A stretch of 64,000 nucleotides of DNA from an uncultured Pelagibacteraceae bacterium (lineage in GTDB: Bacteria > Pseudomonadota > Alphaproteobacteria > Pelagibacterales > Pelagibacteraceae), in assembly GCA_902609645.1 (NCBI GenBank), contig CACLSS010000001.1, positions 94,375 to 158,374 on the forward strand, written 5' to 3'. A program made the translations under genes and the position numbers. Shown here in pieces: positions 22,451-33,422 of this stretch (the stretch's first letter is position 1; each line of letters starts with the position of its first letter). The notes under the pieces were generated by a model. It was not told the origin of the DNA, searched no databases, and worked only from the letters and a program-made list of their open reading frames with translations.

Positions 22451-24526
22451 ATGGCTCGATCACATACATTAGAAAAATATCGTAACATTGGAATTATGGC
22501 TCACATAGATGCCGGTAAAACTACTACGACAGAAAGAATTTTATATTATACTGGTAAAAGTCATAAAATCGGTGAGGTTCACGATGGTGCCGCTACTATG
22601 GATTGGATGGAGCAAGAACAAGAAAGAGGTATAACAATTACTTCTGCAGCAACAACTTGTTTTTGGAGAGAACACAGAATTAATATTATCGATACACCTG
22701 GCCATGTAGATTTTACGATAGAAGTTGAAAGATCGCTAAAAGTTTTGGATGGAGCGGTTGCAGTGTTTGATGGTGTTGCTGGTGTTGAACCTCAATCCGA
22801 AACAGTCTGGCGTCAAGCTGATAAATACAAAGTACCAAGAATCTGTTTTGTAAATAAGCTAGATAGAACCGGAGCAGACTTTTTCAATTGTGTTCAAATG
22901 ATCAAAGATAGACTTGGTGCTAAACCTCTTGTTATGCAAATTCCTGTTGGAATTGAGTCTTCATTAAAAGGTGTAGTTGATTTAATTAAAATGAAAGCCG
23001 TAATTTGGAAAGATGAAAAACTTGGTGCTGAGTTCGAATATGTAGACATACCTGCAGACTTAAGGGAACAAGCAGACAAATATCGAAAAGATTTAGTAGA
23101 GACAGCTGTAGAACAAGATGAAAAATTAATGGATGATTATTTAAATGGTAAAGAAATATCTGAAAAAGATATAACAGCTTGCGTTAGAAAAGGGTGCCTG
23201 AAATTTGATTTTGTACCAGTAATTACTGGTTCAGCATTTAAAAACAAAGGTGTGCAACCCTTACTTGATGCCGTAATTGATTTTCTACCCAGCCCCAAGG
23301 ATATTAACTCAATCAAAGGCACTAAACCAAACTCTAAAGATGAAATTGAGAGAAAATTTGATGACAAAGAGCCCTTTTCAGCTTTAGCTTTTAAAGTAGC
23401 CAACGACCCTTTTGTTGGATCTCTAACATTTATAAGAATTTATTCAGGGACTTTAAAATCAGGAACAGGAATTTATAACACATCAAGAGACAAAGAAGAA
23501 AGAGTTGGTAGAATGTTATTAATGCATGCTAATAGCAGAGAAGATGTAAAAGAGGCTAACGCAGGAGATATAGTTGCTCTAGCAGGCTTAAAATATACGA
23601 TAACAGGACATACGTTATCGGATGAGGATAATCCGGTGGTCTTAGAGCCCATGGAGTTTCCAGATCCAGTCATAGAGATTGCGGTTGAACCTAAGACGAA
23701 GGGTGACCAAGAGAAAATGGGTGAGGCCCTTGGAAGGTTAGCTAAAGAAGATCCGTCATTCAGAGTTTCTTCTGATGAAGAGTCTGGTCAAACAATTATT
23801 AAAGGTATGGGGGAGCTACATTTAGATATTATTGTAGATAGAATGAAAAGAGAGTTTAAAGTAGAAGCAAATATTGGTGCTCCACAGGTTGCTTACAGGG
23901 AAACTATTCTGAAACCAGTATCTAGCGTCTATATTCACAAAAAACAAAGTGGAGGCGCCGGTCAATTTGCAAAAGTTGAACTTAATGTTGAACCTTTAGA
24001 ACCTGGAAAAGGAAGAGAAGTAGAAAATAAAATTAAAGGTGGGGCAATACCAAAAGAATTTATACCAGGTGTCGAAAAGGGAATTGAAAGTGTTGCTGAT
24101 AATGGAATATTAGCAGGATTTCCTTTAATAGATTACAAAGTAACAATTATAGATGGTTTACACCATGATGTTGACTCTAGTGTTTTAGCATTTGAAATAG
24201 CATCCAGGTATTGTTTCAAAGAGGCTTGTACTAAAGCAACTTTAAAATTATTAGAACCTATGATGCGGGTAGAAGTAATCACACCCGAAGATTATATGGG
24301 TGATGTGATTGGTGATCTAAACAGTAGAAGAGGACAAGTATCAACTACAGAAACAAGAGGAAATGCAACAGTAATAAGTGCAATGGTTCCTTTAGCAAAC
24401 ATGTTTGGTTACATAAATAATTTGAGATCGATGTCTCAAGGTAGAGCACAATACTCAATGTTTTTTGATCACTACGCGAAAGTTCCTCAAAATGTACAAG
24501 ATGAAGTAACAAAAAAAATGGCTTAA
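22451..24526 (+). CDS. fusA: Elongation factor G
   Basis: [35 protein letters not shown]; start corrected from ORF track. Confidence 0.98.
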   Translation: MARSHTLEKYRNIGIMAHIDAGKTTTTERILYYTGKSHKIGEVHDGAATMDWMEQEQERGITITSAATTCFWREHRINIIDTPGHVDFTIEVERSLKVLDGAVAVFDGVAGVEPQSETVWRQADKYKVPRICFVNKLDRTGADFFNCVQMIKDRLGAKPLVMQIPVGIESSLKGVVDLIKMKAVIWKDEKLGAEFEYVDIPADLREQADKYRKDLVETAVEQDEKLMDDYLNGKEISEKDITACVRKGCLKFDFVPVITGSAFKNKGVQPLLDAVIDFLPSPKDINSIKGTKPNSKDEIERKFDDKEPFSALAFKVANDPFVGSLTFIRIYSGTLKSGTGIYNTSRDKEERVGRMLLMHANSREDVKEANAGDIVALAGLKYTITGHTLSDEDNPVVLEPMEFPDPVIEIAVEPKTKGDQEKMGEALGRLAKEDPSFRVSSDEESGQTIIKGMGELHLDIIVDRMKREFKVEANIGAPQVAYRETILKPVSSVYIHKKQSGGAGQFAKVELNVEPLEPGKGREVENKIKGGAIPKEFIPGVEKGIESVADNGILAGFPLIDYKVTIIDGLHHDVDSSVLAFEIASRYCFKEACTKATLKLLEPMMRVEVITPEDYMGDVIGDLNSRRGQVSTTETRGNATVISAMVPLANMFGYINNLRSMSQGRAQYSMFFDHYAKVPQNVQDEVTKKMA

Positions 24527-24527
24527 A

Positions 24528-24836
24528 ATGGAAAATCAAAATATTAGAATACATCTTAGAGCTTACGATAATAAAATCCTTGATTTATCTACAGAGGAAA
24601 TAGTTAATACAGCTAAAAGAACCGGGGCCCAAGTAAAAGGACCTATACCTTTGCCAACTAAAATTGAAAGATTTACAGTTTTGAGATCACCACACATTGA
24701 TAAAAAAAGTAGAGAACAATTTGAAACAAGAACTCACAAGAGGTTAATAGACATTGTTGAACCAACACCACAAACAGTCGAAGCTCTAATGAAATTAGAT
24801 CTGGCATCTGGAGTAGATATAGAAATTAAAATTTAA
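24528..24836 (+). CDS. rpsJ: 30S ribosomal protein S10
   Basis: [39 protein letters not shown]. Confidence 0.98.
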   Translation: MENQNIRIHLRAYDNKILDLSTEEIVNTAKRTGAQVKGPIPLPTKIERFTVLRSPHIDKKSREQFETRTHKRLIDIVEPTPQTVEALMKLDLASGVDIEIKI

Positions 24837-24838
24837 AA

Positions 24839-25609
24839 ATGACTTTAGGTTTAGTAGGAAAAAAAATGGGAATGACACGAGAGTTTTTTAACTCAGGTAT
24901 TTCTGTACCTGTAACAGTAGTAAAGGTTGAAAAAGGAAGAATTATTGACGTATATACAAAGGAAAAAAACGGTTATTCAGCAATTAAATTAGGCTTTATT
25001 AAAAAGAAAAATTCAAAGCTTACTAATCAAATGAAAGGTTTTTTTGCAAAAAAAAATACAGAACCTAAAAAAATAATTAAAGAATACAGGGTTGAAAAAA
25101 CAGATGAATACAAAACAGGAAGTGAAATTGGCTTAGAAATTTTAAAGGATGTTAAGTTTATTGATGTTAGATCGCAAACAATAGGAAAAGGATTTGCTGG
25201 TGTAATGAAAAAATATAATTTTGGAGGTTTAAGAGCCAGTCACGGTGTTTCTGTTTCTCATAGATCACATGGGTCAACCGGTCAAAATCAGGATCCTGGA
25301 AAAGTCTTTAAAGGAAAGAAAATGGCTGGTCACATGGGATCTAAATTTAGAACTATATTAAATCTTGAAGTAATTAAATCTGATTTTGAAAATGGTCTTA
25401 TTTATATAAAGGGATCGATTCCTGGTTCTAAAAATACAACAGTTTTTTTAAGAAAATCAAAAAAAACTTTTAATAGAAAAACAAGTTTGGAAAAATTTGC
25501 AGTAGACGCCCAAGTAGCAAAACCTACAGGCAAAAAAGAGACTAAAAAAGAAGACGCTCCAAAGAAATCTGATAATCAAACAAAAAAAGCTGAACCAAAA
25601 AAGAAATAA
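24839..25609 (+). CDS. rplC: 50S ribosomal protein L3
   Basis: GLVGKKMGMTREF..., SHGVSVSHRSHGSTGQNQDPGKVFKGKKMAGHMG; Lys-rich C-terminal tail. Confidence 0.97.
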   Translation: MTLGLVGKKMGMTREFFNSGISVPVTVVKVEKGRIIDVYTKEKNGYSAIKLGFIKKKNSKLTNQMKGFFAKKNTEPKKIIKEYRVEKTDEYKTGSEIGLEILKDVKFIDVRSQTIGKGFAGVMKKYNFGGLRASHGVSVSHRSHGSTGQNQDPGKVFKGKKMAGHMGSKFRTILNLEVIKSDFENGLIYIKGSIPGSKNTTVFLRKSKKTFNRKTSLEKFAVDAQVAKPTGKKETKKEDAPKKSDNQTKKAEPKKK

Positions 25610-25612
25610 TTT

Positions 25613-26248
25613 ATGAATTTAAAAGTTTTAAATATTGATGGTATCAAAAGCAAAGACATCAATGTATCTGATAAACTCACGGGTCTAAAAGTAAATAATA
25701 GACTTTTAAAATATGTGATTGACTGGCAACTTAACCATTCAAAAAAACGTGTTGCAAAAACCAAACAAAGAAATGAGGTTGTGGGCTCTACAAAGAAGAT
25801 TTATGCCCAAAAAGGTACTGGTGGTGCTAGACATGCTTCAAGAAAAGCTCCTTTATTTGTTGGAGGTGGAGTAGCTCATGGACCAAAAGGTGACAATTAT
25901 AAAATTAAAAAGATTAATAAAAAAATTAGAAAGATAGCGTTAGCACAAACAATATCAAAGAAAAAAAATAATAATGAACTTTTTATTTTTGACGATGTAA
26001 AAAAGGAAATTAAAAAAACGAAAATATTTTATTCATTTTTGAATAAAAATAAAATTGATAATGTGCTAATTGTTTCCGATAAAATTACCGAGAAAAATAT
26101 TGTTAAATCTGTAAGAAATTTACCAAATGTTAAGTTAGTAAGCGAGTTAGGAACAAACGTTTACGATCTAGTAAAATACAAAAACGTCTTATTTACCACA
26201 AGTTCTATTAAAAATATTCAAGACAGGTTAACAAATGAAAAAAATTAA
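25613..26248 (+). CDS. rplD: 50S ribosomal protein L4
   Basis: GSTKKIYAQKGTGGARHASRKAPLFVGGGVAHGPK. Confidence 0.97.
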   Translation: MNLKVLNIDGIKSKDINVSDKLTGLKVNNRLLKYVIDWQLNHSKKRVAKTKQRNEVVGSTKKIYAQKGTGGARHASRKAPLFVGGGVAHGPKGDNYKIKKINKKIRKIALAQTISKKKNNNELFIFDDVKKEIKKTKIFYSFLNKNKIDNVLIVSDKITEKNIVKSVRNLPNVKLVSELGTNVYDLVKYKNVLFTTSSIKNIQDRLTNEKN

Positions 26249-26528
26249 TTATTTAGATTCTGTTATACAACCAATAATCACTGAAAAGGCAACAAGTCTT
26301 TCTGAGCAAAATAAAGTTATATTTAAAGTTAGAAATGACGCATCAAAAAAATCGATTAAAAAAAATATTGAAAAAATATTTAAAGTAAACGTGATTAAAA
26401 TAAATACAATTACAAAAAAATCTAAAAGTAAAGTCGTAAGAGGAAAAATTGGATTTAAAAAAGGATATAAAAAAGCAATGATAACTTTAAAAAAAGGTCA
26501 AAGTATTGACCTAGCTTCGGGAGCTTAA
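26235..26528 (+). CDS. rplW: 50S ribosomal protein L23
   Basis: QPIITEKATSLSEQNKVIFKVRNDASKKSIKKNIEKIFKVNV. Confidence 0.96.
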   Translation: MKKINYLDSVIQPIITEKATSLSEQNKVIFKVRNDASKKSIKKNIEKIFKVNVIKINTITKKSKSKVVRGKIGFKKGYKKAMITLKKGQSIDLASGA

Positions 26529-26532
26529 AATT

Positions 26533-27369
26533 ATGGGATTAAAGTCATACAAACCCTATACAAAATCTACAAGAACAACTGTTTTAGTTGACAGAAAAGA
26601 TATTTGGAAAGGCTCACCTTATAAGCCTTTAACACGAGGAAAACATTCTTCTGGTGGAAGAAATAATCGTGGAAGAATAACTTCAAGAGCAAGAGGAGCA
26701 GGTCATAAGAAGAGATATAGAATAATTGATTTTCATAGAAATAAAATCGATATGACAGGAATTGTTGACAGAATAGAGTATGATCCTAATAGATCTTCTT
26801 ACATAGCTTTGATTACCTACGAAGATAAAACTAAAACATATATTATTTGTCCTCAAAATATAAAGATTGGAGATAAAATAGTATCAGGTACTAATAAAGA
26901 AATTAAAATTGGTAATTGCATGCCATTAGGTGACATACCTCCTGGTACTCAAGTTCATAATGTAGAATTAAATTTAGGAGCTGGTGGTAAACTTGCTAGA
27001 TCTGCTGGAGCTCATGTAACTCTTTCTGGAATTGATGACGAATATGCAATCATTAAACTTTCATCAGGAGAAACTAGAAAGGTAAGAAAAGATTGTAAGG
27101 CAACAATTGGGGTAGTATCAAATCCAGATCAGAAAAATATAAAAATTGGTAAGGCTGGGAGAAATAGGTGGAAGGGTAAAAGACCACAAACTAGAGGAGT
27201 GGCAATGAATCCAGTTGATCACCCCCATGGAGGCGGTGAAGGTAAAACAGCTGGCGGGAGAAATCCAGTTTCACCGTGGGGACAATCAGCTAAAGGGCTT
27301 AAAACTAGAAGACCACAAAGGAGTGATAAATTTATAATCACTAGGAGAAAAAAAAGGAGTGATAGTTAA
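26533..27369 (+). CDS. rplB: 50S ribosomal protein L2
   Basis: GLKSYKPYTKSTR..., RGVAMNPVDHPHGGGEGKTAGGR. Confidence 0.99.
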   Translation: MGLKSYKPYTKSTRTTVLVDRKDIWKGSPYKPLTRGKHSSGGRNNRGRITSRARGAGHKKRYRIIDFHRNKIDMTGIVDRIEYDPNRSSYIALITYEDKTKTYIICPQNIKIGDKIVSGTNKEIKIGNCMPLGDIPPGTQVHNVELNLGAGGKLARSAGAHVTLSGIDDEYAIIKLSSGETRKVRKDCKATIGVVSNPDQKNIKIGKAGRNRWKGKRPQTRGVAMNPVDHPHGGGEGKTAGGRNPVSPWGQSAKGLKTRRPQRSDKFIITRRKKRSDS

Positions 27370-27756
27370 ATGACCAGAGGTGTGTGGAAAGGACCATTTG
27401 TACATCCAAGTTTATTAAAAAAAATTGATAAACTTAAAGACCAGTCAAAAAAAACTCCAATAAAAACTTGGTCAAGAAACTCTACAATTATACCAGAATT
27501 TGTAGGGCATAGTTTTTTAATTCACAATGGAAAGAGTTTCATACCAATAACAGTATCAGAAGAAATGGTTGGACATAAATTGGGTGAGTTTTCACCAACA
27601 AGAAAATTTTCCGGACACACACCTGCAGATAAGAAAGCTGCCGCAGATGGATCCGCACCTAAAGTTGCGCCTGCACCAGGAGCTTCACCAAAATCCGCAC
27701 CTGTTGCACCTTCTTCTCCTGCTAAACCGGAATCACCAAAAAAGGATAGTAAATGA
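27370..27756 (+). CDS. rpsS: 30S ribosomal protein S19 with Ala/Pro/Ser-rich C-terminal extension
   Basis: [22 protein letters not shown]...; core ends ~residue 90 followed by ~36 aa low-complexity tail. Confidence 0.97.
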   Translation: MTRGVWKGPFVHPSLLKKIDKLKDQSKKTPIKTWSRNSTIIPEFVGHSFLIHNGKSFIPITVSEEMVGHKLGEFSPTRKFSGHTPADKKAAADGSAPKVAPAPGASPKSAPVAPSSPAKPESPKKDSK

Positions 27757-28130
27757 CAGAAAAAAATAACGTAATTAAAGCAATAAATAAGAACGTAAGA
27801 AGTGGAGCTAGAAAAGCAAATTTAGTTTTAAATTTCATTAAAGGAAAGAAAGCCGATGTTGCCATTAAAGATTTAGAATTTACGAGAAAAAAAGTCGCTA
27901 ATGATATAAAAAAAACAGTTAAATCAGCTATTGCAAATGCAGAAAACAATTATCAATATGATATTGACAATCTTTATGTGAAAGAGGCTTACGTCGGAAA
28001 ATCTATTGTTATGAAAAGATTTAGACCAAGGGCTAAAGGAAGAGCTGCCCCGATAAAAAAACCTTATAGTAGAGTGACAATAATTCTGGAAGAGAAGAAA
28101 ACGGAAAAAAAACAAGGAGATAAAAAATAA
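27753..28130 (+). CDS. rplV: 50S ribosomal protein L22
   Basis: [60 protein letters not shown]. Confidence 0.96.
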   Translation: MTEKNNVIKAINKNVRSGARKANLVLNFIKGKKADVAIKDLEFTRKKVANDIKKTVKSAIANAENNYQYDIDNLYVKEAYVGKSIVMKRFRPRAKGRAAPIKKPYSRVTIILEEKKTEKKQGDKK

Positions 28131-28816
28131 TGGGACAAAAAGTAAATCCAATAGGTTTTAGATTAGGTATAAACAGAGGTTGGGACTCCGTTTGGTTTGC
28201 ACGAAAAGCTGATTACGGTAAATATTTAATCGAGGACTATAAAATTCGAGAATATATTAAAAAGAATATCCAAAACTCAGGAGTTTCAGAAATAATAATA
28301 GAGAGATCTGGTAAAAAATGCTCTGTTTTCATACATACATCTAGACCAGGTTTTGTGATTGGAAAAAAAGGATCTGATATTGAGAAAATAAAAGGTAAAA
28401 TTTCAAAAATTACCGATAGTGAAGTTTCCGTAAATATTAAAGAAATAAAAAAGCCTGAATTAAACGCATATCTTGTTGCAGAAAATATTTCTCAACAATT
28501 GGTAAAAAGAATAGCCTACAGAAGAGCAATGAAAAGAGCAATGCAGTCAGCAATGAGACTTGGTGCAAAAGGAATTAAAGTAACATTAAGCGGTAGGTTG
28601 GCTGGAAATGAAATTGCAAGGAGCGAATGGTTGAGAGAAGGAAGTATACCGTTACACACACTAAGAGCTAATTTAGATTATGCAGAGTCCGAAGCGTTAA
28701 CAACTTACGGTATTATTGGTGTAAAAGTTTGGATTTATAAAGGTGAAATTTTTTTAAAAGACGTTAATAAACAAAAAATGGAAAGGACTAAAAATGCTTC
28801 AACCAGTAAGAAGTAA
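28130..28816 (+). CDS. rpsC: 30S ribosomal protein S3
   Basis: [26 protein letters not shown] domain. Confidence 0.98.
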   Translation: MGQKVNPIGFRLGINRGWDSVWFARKADYGKYLIEDYKIREYIKKNIQNSGVSEIIIERSGKKCSVFIHTSRPGFVIGKKGSDIEKIKGKISKITDSEVSVNIKEIKKPELNAYLVAENISQQLVKRIAYRRAMKRAMQSAMRLGAKGIKVTLSGRLAGNEIARSEWLREGSIPLHTLRANLDYAESEALTTYGIIGVKVWIYKGEIFLKDVNKQKMERTKNASTSKK

Positions 28817-29198
28817 ATTTAGAAAAGCTCATAAAGGAAGAATTCATGGAAATGCTACAAGAGCAAGCTCTCTTAATTATGGTGAATTTGGTTTGAAAGC
28901 TATCCAGCCAGAAAGGATTATTGGAAAACAAATTGAAGCAGCAAGGGTTGCGTTAACAAGACATATGAAAAGAACTGGCAAGGTATGGTCAAGGATATTT
29001 CCAAATATACCTGTTTCAAAAAAACCAACTGAAGTACGTATGGGTAAAGGCAAAGGATCACCTGAATATTGGGCATGCAGAGTTAAACCTGGAAGAATAT
29101 TATTTGAAGTTGATGGAGTTTCAGAACAAGTTGCAAGGGAGGCTTTATATAAAGCATCAGCCAAACTTCCTATTAAAACAAAATTTGTAAAAAGATAA
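28794..29198 (+). CDS. rplP: 50S ribosomal protein L16
   Basis: [36 protein letters not shown]; overlaps rpsC 3' end by 23 nt. Confidence 0.98.
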   Translation: MLQPVRSKFRKAHKGRIHGNATRASSLNYGEFGLKAIQPERIIGKQIEAARVALTRHMKRTGKVWSRIFPNIPVSKKPTEVRMGKGKGSPEYWACRVKPGRILFEVDGVSEQVAREALYKASAKLPIKTKFVKR

Positions 29199-29200
29199 TT

Positions 29201-29389
29201 ATGAAAAAGAAGGATCAAAAAAAATTAACTAGGGATCAATCGTTGAGAGAGATACAAAAGCTAAAAAAAGACCTATTTAATATGAGGTTTAAAAGAGTAA
29301 ATGGACAGGTGCAAAATGTTGCTGAATTTTCTAGAATAAAAAAGAGTATTGCAAGACTTTATAATAACATACAGGTTAAAAATGACTAA
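29201..29389 (+). CDS. rpmC: 50S ribosomal protein L29
   Basis: [41 protein letters not shown]. Confidence 0.93.
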   Translation: MKKKDQKKLTRDQSLREIQKLKKDLFNMRFKRVNGQVQNVAEFSRIKKSIARLYNNIQVKND

Positions 29390-29612
29390 AAGAATTTTAC
29401 AAGGTGAAGTGGTAAACAATAAAAACAATAAAACAATTGTGGTCAAAGTACAAAGAAGATTTAGACATCCTTTTTATGGAAAGGTTATTTCACGATCAAA
29501 AAAATATCATGCACATGATGAAAAAAATAAATATAAAATTGGAGATATAGTGAAAATTATAGAGTCCAAACCAATCTCTAAATTAAAAACCTGGGAGGTT
29601 TTAGATAAATGA
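29382..29612 (+). CDS. rpsQ: 30S ribosomal protein S17
   Basis: [36 protein letters not shown]; start corrected. Confidence 0.95.
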   Translation: MTKRILQGEVVNNKNNKTIVVKVQRRFRHPFYGKVISRSKKYHAHDEKNKYKIGDIVKIIESKPISKLKTWEVLDK

Positions 29613-29977
29613 TACAAATTCAAACTGAACTACTGGTTGCAGATAATACAGGAGCCAAAAGGGTGGAATGTATAAAGGTTTTAGGTGGATCAAAAAGAAG
29701 ATACGCCGGAGTCGGCGACCTTATTGTTGTTAGCGTTAAAGACGCACTTCCTAATGGCAAGGTAAAAAAGGGATCTGTACATAAGGCAGTTGTGGTCAGA
29801 ACGAAAAAAGAGATTTTTAGAAAAGATGGTTCCAAAGTTCAATTTGACAGCAATTCAGTAGTGCTTACCGATGAAAAAGGCGAACCAATTGGAACACGAA
29901 TTTTTGGACCAGTTACGAGGGAACTAAGGTCACGAGGTCAAACAAAAATTATTTCATTAGCTCCGGAGGTACTATGA
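29609..29977 (+). CDS. rplN: 50S ribosomal protein L14
   Basis: [33 protein letters not shown]. Confidence 0.98.
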   Translation: MIQIQTELLVADNTGAKRVECIKVLGGSKRRYAGVGDLIVVSVKDALPNGKVKKGSVHKAVVVRTKKEIFRKDGSKVQFDSNSVVLTDEKGEPIGTRIFGPVTRELRSRGQTKIISLAPEVL

Positions 29978-30216
29978 AGAGTCTTTTTAAAAAAGGGTCG
30001 AAGGTAAAAGTTTGTGTTGGTAAAGACAAGGGTAAAACTGGTGAGATTATAGAAATTAATAGATTTAGAAATTTAGCTAAGGTCAAAGGTGCAAATATGC
30101 AGAAAAAACACAAAAAGGCTACAAAAGAAAATAAAGGTGGAATAATTAGTAAAGAAGGTTTTATACATCTATCAAATTTAAAAAATTTTGAAGAAAGTAA
30201 AAAAGGGAAAAAATAA
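29974..30216 (+). CDS. rplX: 50S ribosomal protein L24
   Basis: [42 protein letters not shown]. Confidence 0.95.
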   Translation: MKSLFKKGSKVKVCVGKDKGKTGEIIEINRFRNLAKVKGANMQKKHKKATKENKGGIISKEGFIHLSNLKNFEESKKGKK

Positions 30217-30830
30217 TGACACCAAGACTAAAAGATAGGTACAAAAAAGAGATTATTCAAAGTTTAATGACAAAGCTTAATTATAAAAATATTAATGCGG
30301 TTCCAAAAATAAAAAAAATTGTTTTAAATATGGGTTTGGGCCAAGATGGTTTAGATAAAAAGAAAATGGAAGTTTGTATAAAAGATATGTCATCAATAAC
30401 TGGACAATACCCAGTGATTACAAAATTCAAAAAATCGATATCAAATTTCAAATCTAGAAAAGGATCTAATGCTGGTCTTAAGGTAACTTTAAGAAACGAT
30501 AGAATGTATGAATTTCTGGATAGATTAGTAAATATTGCATTACCAAGAATTAAAGATTTTAGAGGACTGAAGGACTCGGCTTGTGATAAATTTGGAAACT
30601 TCACTTTTGGTGTAAAGGAACACATAATTTTTCCAGAAATAAATTTTGATAAAGTTGAAACAATAAGAGGTATGGATATAACAATTGTTACTAACAGTAA
30701 CTCAAAGGGAAATACCGTATCTCTATTAAAAGAATTTAATTTTCCAATAATTCAAGATAGTGAAAAACGAAAGAAAAAAATAAAAAAAATCGTTAATGAA
30801 GTCAAAGAAGATAAAACAGAGAAAGGATAA
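30216..30830 (+). CDS. rplE: 50S ribosomal protein L5
   Basis: [14 protein letters not shown]...; [15 protein letters not shown]. Confidence 0.96.
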   Translation: MTPRLKDRYKKEIIQSLMTKLNYKNINAVPKIKKIVLNMGLGQDGLDKKKMEVCIKDMSSITGQYPVITKFKKSISNFKSRKGSNAGLKVTLRNDRMYEFLDRLVNIALPRIKDFRGLKDSACDKFGNFTFGVKEHIIFPEINFDKVETIRGMDITIVTNSNSKGNTVSLLKEFNFPIIQDSEKRKKKIKKIVNEVKEDKTEKG

Positions 30831-30831
30831 A

Positions 30832-31137
30832 ATGGCAAAGACTAGCGCAATTCAAAGAAATTTAAAAAGAATAAAAATGGCAAAAAAGTTTCATAATAGA
30901 AGAAAAAAACTTAAAGCAATAATTAATAACAGAAAGTTACCTCTAAACGAGAGATTTGCAGCGCAATTAAAACTTTCTAAATTACCAAAAAATTCTGCTA
31001 GAACAAGGATAAGGAACAGATGTGAAATTACTGGAAGACCTCATGGTGTTTACAGAAAATTAAAAATTTCAAGAATTGCATTAAGACAAATGGCGTCATC
31101 AGGAAAAATACCTGGGATGACTAAATCAAGTTGGTAA
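30832..31137 (+). CDS. rpsN: 30S ribosomal protein S14
   Basis: [20 protein letters not shown]...[39 protein letters not shown]; start corrected. Confidence 0.97.
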   Translation: MAKTSAIQRNLKRIKMAKKFHNRRKKLKAIINNRKLPLNERFAAQLKLSKLPKNSARTRIRNRCEITGRPHGVYRKLKISRIALRQMASSGKIPGMTKSSW

Positions 31138-31146
31138 AGGAGGAAT

Positions 31147-31545
31147 ATGAGCTTAGGTGATCCAATAGGAGATATGTTAACAAGAATAAGAAACGGTCAG
31201 ATGAGGTCGTTAAATAAAATTGAAATACCTTTTTCAAACTTTAGATCTAAAATTTTAGAGGTATTGAAAAGAGAAGGTTATATAATTAATTACGAGATAA
31301 CCACAAATGAAAAGAAAATAAAAAACATATTTGTTAAACTTAAGTATTACGATGGTCAACCCGTAATAAAAGAAATTAAACGTGTTTCAAAACCAGGAAG
31401 AAGAGTTTATTCAAGAGCAACAAGTATACCTAAAGTTCTTAATGGACTAGGTCTTGCCATTTTATCAACGAGCAAAGGCGTGATGTCGGATGCAGAAGCG
31501 ACAAAAAACAATCTTGGTGGCGAAATTATTTGTAGGATATTTTAA
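31147..31545 (+). CDS. rpsH: 30S ribosomal protein S8
   Basis: MSLGDPIGDMLTRIRNGQM; strong AAAGGAGG SD at 31136. Confidence 0.97.
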   Translation: MSLGDPIGDMLTRIRNGQMRSLNKIEIPFSNFRSKILEVLKREGYIINYEITTNEKKIKNIFVKLKYYDGQPVIKEIKRVSKPGRRVYSRATSIPKVLNGLGLAILSTSKGVMSDAEATKNNLGGEIICRIF

Positions 31546-32085
31546 ATGTCAAAACTTGGAAAAAAACCTATTTTATTACCAAAAGATTCTACAGTAAAAG
31601 TTGATAGTGGTTCGCTTTTAGTTTCCGGCCCTAAAGGAACTCATAAATTAATTTTTAATGAGAAGATGTTTTCATCAAAAATTAATGAAAAAAATGAATT
31701 TGAAATTTCACCAAAAAACAAAGATAAGAAAAGCTCTTTAATGTGGGGTACATATAGAAGCCTAATAAATAATGCTGTTCTAGGCGTTACGAAGGGCCAT
31801 GAAAAAAATTTAGAGTTAAGTGGCGTTGGTTTTAGAGCTAGCATTAAAGGTGATAAATTAATATTTCAATTAGGTTTTAGCCATGAAGTAACTTATGCGA
31901 TACCAAAAGGTATAAATGTAAAAATTGAAAAACAAACCAAGCTAAATATAAGCGGATCAGACAAAGAATTAGTTTCAAAAGTATCCGCAGACATCAAATC
32001 TTTGAAACCTGTGGAACCATACAAAGCAAAGGGAATAAAAGAAAAAGATCAGTTTGTTATAAGGAAAGAAGGAAAGAAAAAATAA
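31546..32085 (+). CDS. rplF: 50S ribosomal protein L6
   Basis: MSKLGKKPILLPKDSTVKVDSGSLLVSGPKGTH; position in spc operon. Confidence 0.96.
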   Translation: MSKLGKKPILLPKDSTVKVDSGSLLVSGPKGTHKLIFNEKMFSSKINEKNEFEISPKNKDKKSSLMWGTYRSLINNAVLGVTKGHEKNLELSGVGFRASIKGDKLIFQLGFSHEVTYAIPKGINVKIEKQTKLNISGSDKELVSKVSADIKSLKPVEPYKAKGIKEKDQFVIRKEGKKK

Positions 32086-32086
32086 C

Positions 32087-32440
32087 ATGAAAAAAATTAA
32101 CCCTAAAAATAAACGTTTAATAAGAAATCGGAATAAATTAAAGAAGGTAAATATTGATAGATATAGAATTACAGTTTTTAAGTCCTTAAAAAATATCTCT
32201 GCACAAATTATAGATGATAAAGTAAATAAAACTATTGTATCTGCCTCGTCGATGGAAAAAGATCTTAAAAAGGACAAGAAAAATAAGACTGATTTATCAA
32301 CTCTATTAGGTGAAATTTTAGCTAAAAGAGCCTCAGAAAAAAAAATTAGTAGAGTATTTTTTGACAGAGGTGCATACAAATATCATGGAAGAATAAAGGC
32401 TTTGGCAGAGTCTTTAAGAAAGAATGGGTTGAATTTTTAA
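32087..32440 (+). CDS. rplR: 50S ribosomal protein L18
   Basis: [31 protein letters not shown]...[28 protein letters not shown]. Confidence 0.96.
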   Translation: MKKINPKNKRLIRNRNKLKKVNIDRYRITVFKSLKNISAQIIDDKVNKTIVSASSMEKDLKKDKKNKTDLSTLLGEILAKRASEKKISRVFFDRGAYKYHGRIKALAESLRKNGLNF

Positions 32441-32949
32441 TGAAAGAAAAAAGTGAATTTGTAGAAAAATTAGTAGCCATCAATAGAATCACTAAAGTAG
32501 TAAAAGGTGGTAGAAGATTTGGTTTCGCAGCTTTGGTAGTCGCAGGCAATCAAAAAGGATCGATAGGAATTGGACAGGGAAAATCAAAGCAGGTACCTGA
32601 TGCAATTAAAAAAGCAACTGAAGTCGCAAAAAGAAATATGGTAAAAATACCTTTAAAAGATGGTAGAACATTGCATCACGACGTTTTTGCAAAAAGTGGT
32701 TCAGGAAAAATATTAATGAGAGCAGCTCCAACTGGTACCGGGATTATAGCTGGTGGTGCTACAAGAGCTGTTTGTGAAGTTCTAGGGATCCAAGATATTG
32801 TCACTAAATCTTTAGGTTCACCAAATCCACACAATGTTCTAAAAGCAGTCGTCCAGGGTTTAAAAAGCCAGAGTTCTCCAAAAACTATCTCTGCAATGAG
32901 AAATAAAAAAATAGCTGAGATTATTAAAAAAAAGGGAAAACTAAAATGA
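32440..32949 (+). CDS. rpsE: 30S ribosomal protein S5
   Basis: [51 protein letters not shown]. Confidence 0.97.
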   Translation: MKEKSEFVEKLVAINRITKVVKGGRRFGFAALVVAGNQKGSIGIGQGKSKQVPDAIKKATEVAKRNMVKIPLKDGRTLHHDVFAKSGSGKILMRAAPTGTGIIAGGATRAVCEVLGIQDIVTKSLGSPNPHNVLKAVVQGLKSQSSPKTISAMRNKKIAEIIKKKGKLK

Positions 32950-33422
32950 AATTAAATAGTCTTGTTAAAATTAATACTAAAAAAATTAGAGTTGGAAGAG
33001 GAATTGGATCTGGAAAAGGCAAAACATCTGGCAGAGGTGTTAAGGGTCAAAAATCTAGATCTGGTGTAGCAATAAAAAGTTTTGAAGGCGGACAAATGCC
33101 TTTATACAGAAGACTTCCAAAACGAGGTTTTAAAAGTTTAAATAATTTGAATAAAAAAAAATTTATAGCTATTCTTAACCTTAAAGATATAGAGAAATTT
33201 TTAAAAAACAAAAAAATTAACAGCAAAGAAGAAATTAATATTAAATATTTGAAAGATAAAAATATTGTTAAAAATAAGTTTGTTAAACTTAAAGTTTTAG
33301 GAACAGGCGAATTAAAAGAAAAATTAACAATAAAAACTGACTTCATTTCTAAATCCGCTAAAGATAAAATTGAAAAAGCGGGAGGATTAGTTAATATTTT
33401 AAATACCTCAAACAATAAATAA
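32946..33422 (+). CDS. rplO: 50S ribosomal protein L15
   Basis: [46 protein letters not shown]. Confidence 0.97.
   Translation: MKLNSLVKINTKKIRVGRGIGSGKGKTSGRGVKGQKSRSGVAIKSFEGGQMPLYRRLPKRGFKSLNNLNKKKFIAILNLKDIEKFLKNKKINSKEEINIKYLKDKNIVKNKFVKLKVLGTGELKEKLTIKTDFISKSAKDKIEKAGGLVNILNTSNNK

Noticed and set aside
29382-29389. Short overlaps such as rpmC/rpsQ, rplD/rplW and rpsC/rplP as programmed frameshifts
   Set aside because: Each gene has its own start and full-length canonical product; ordinary compact operon overlaps
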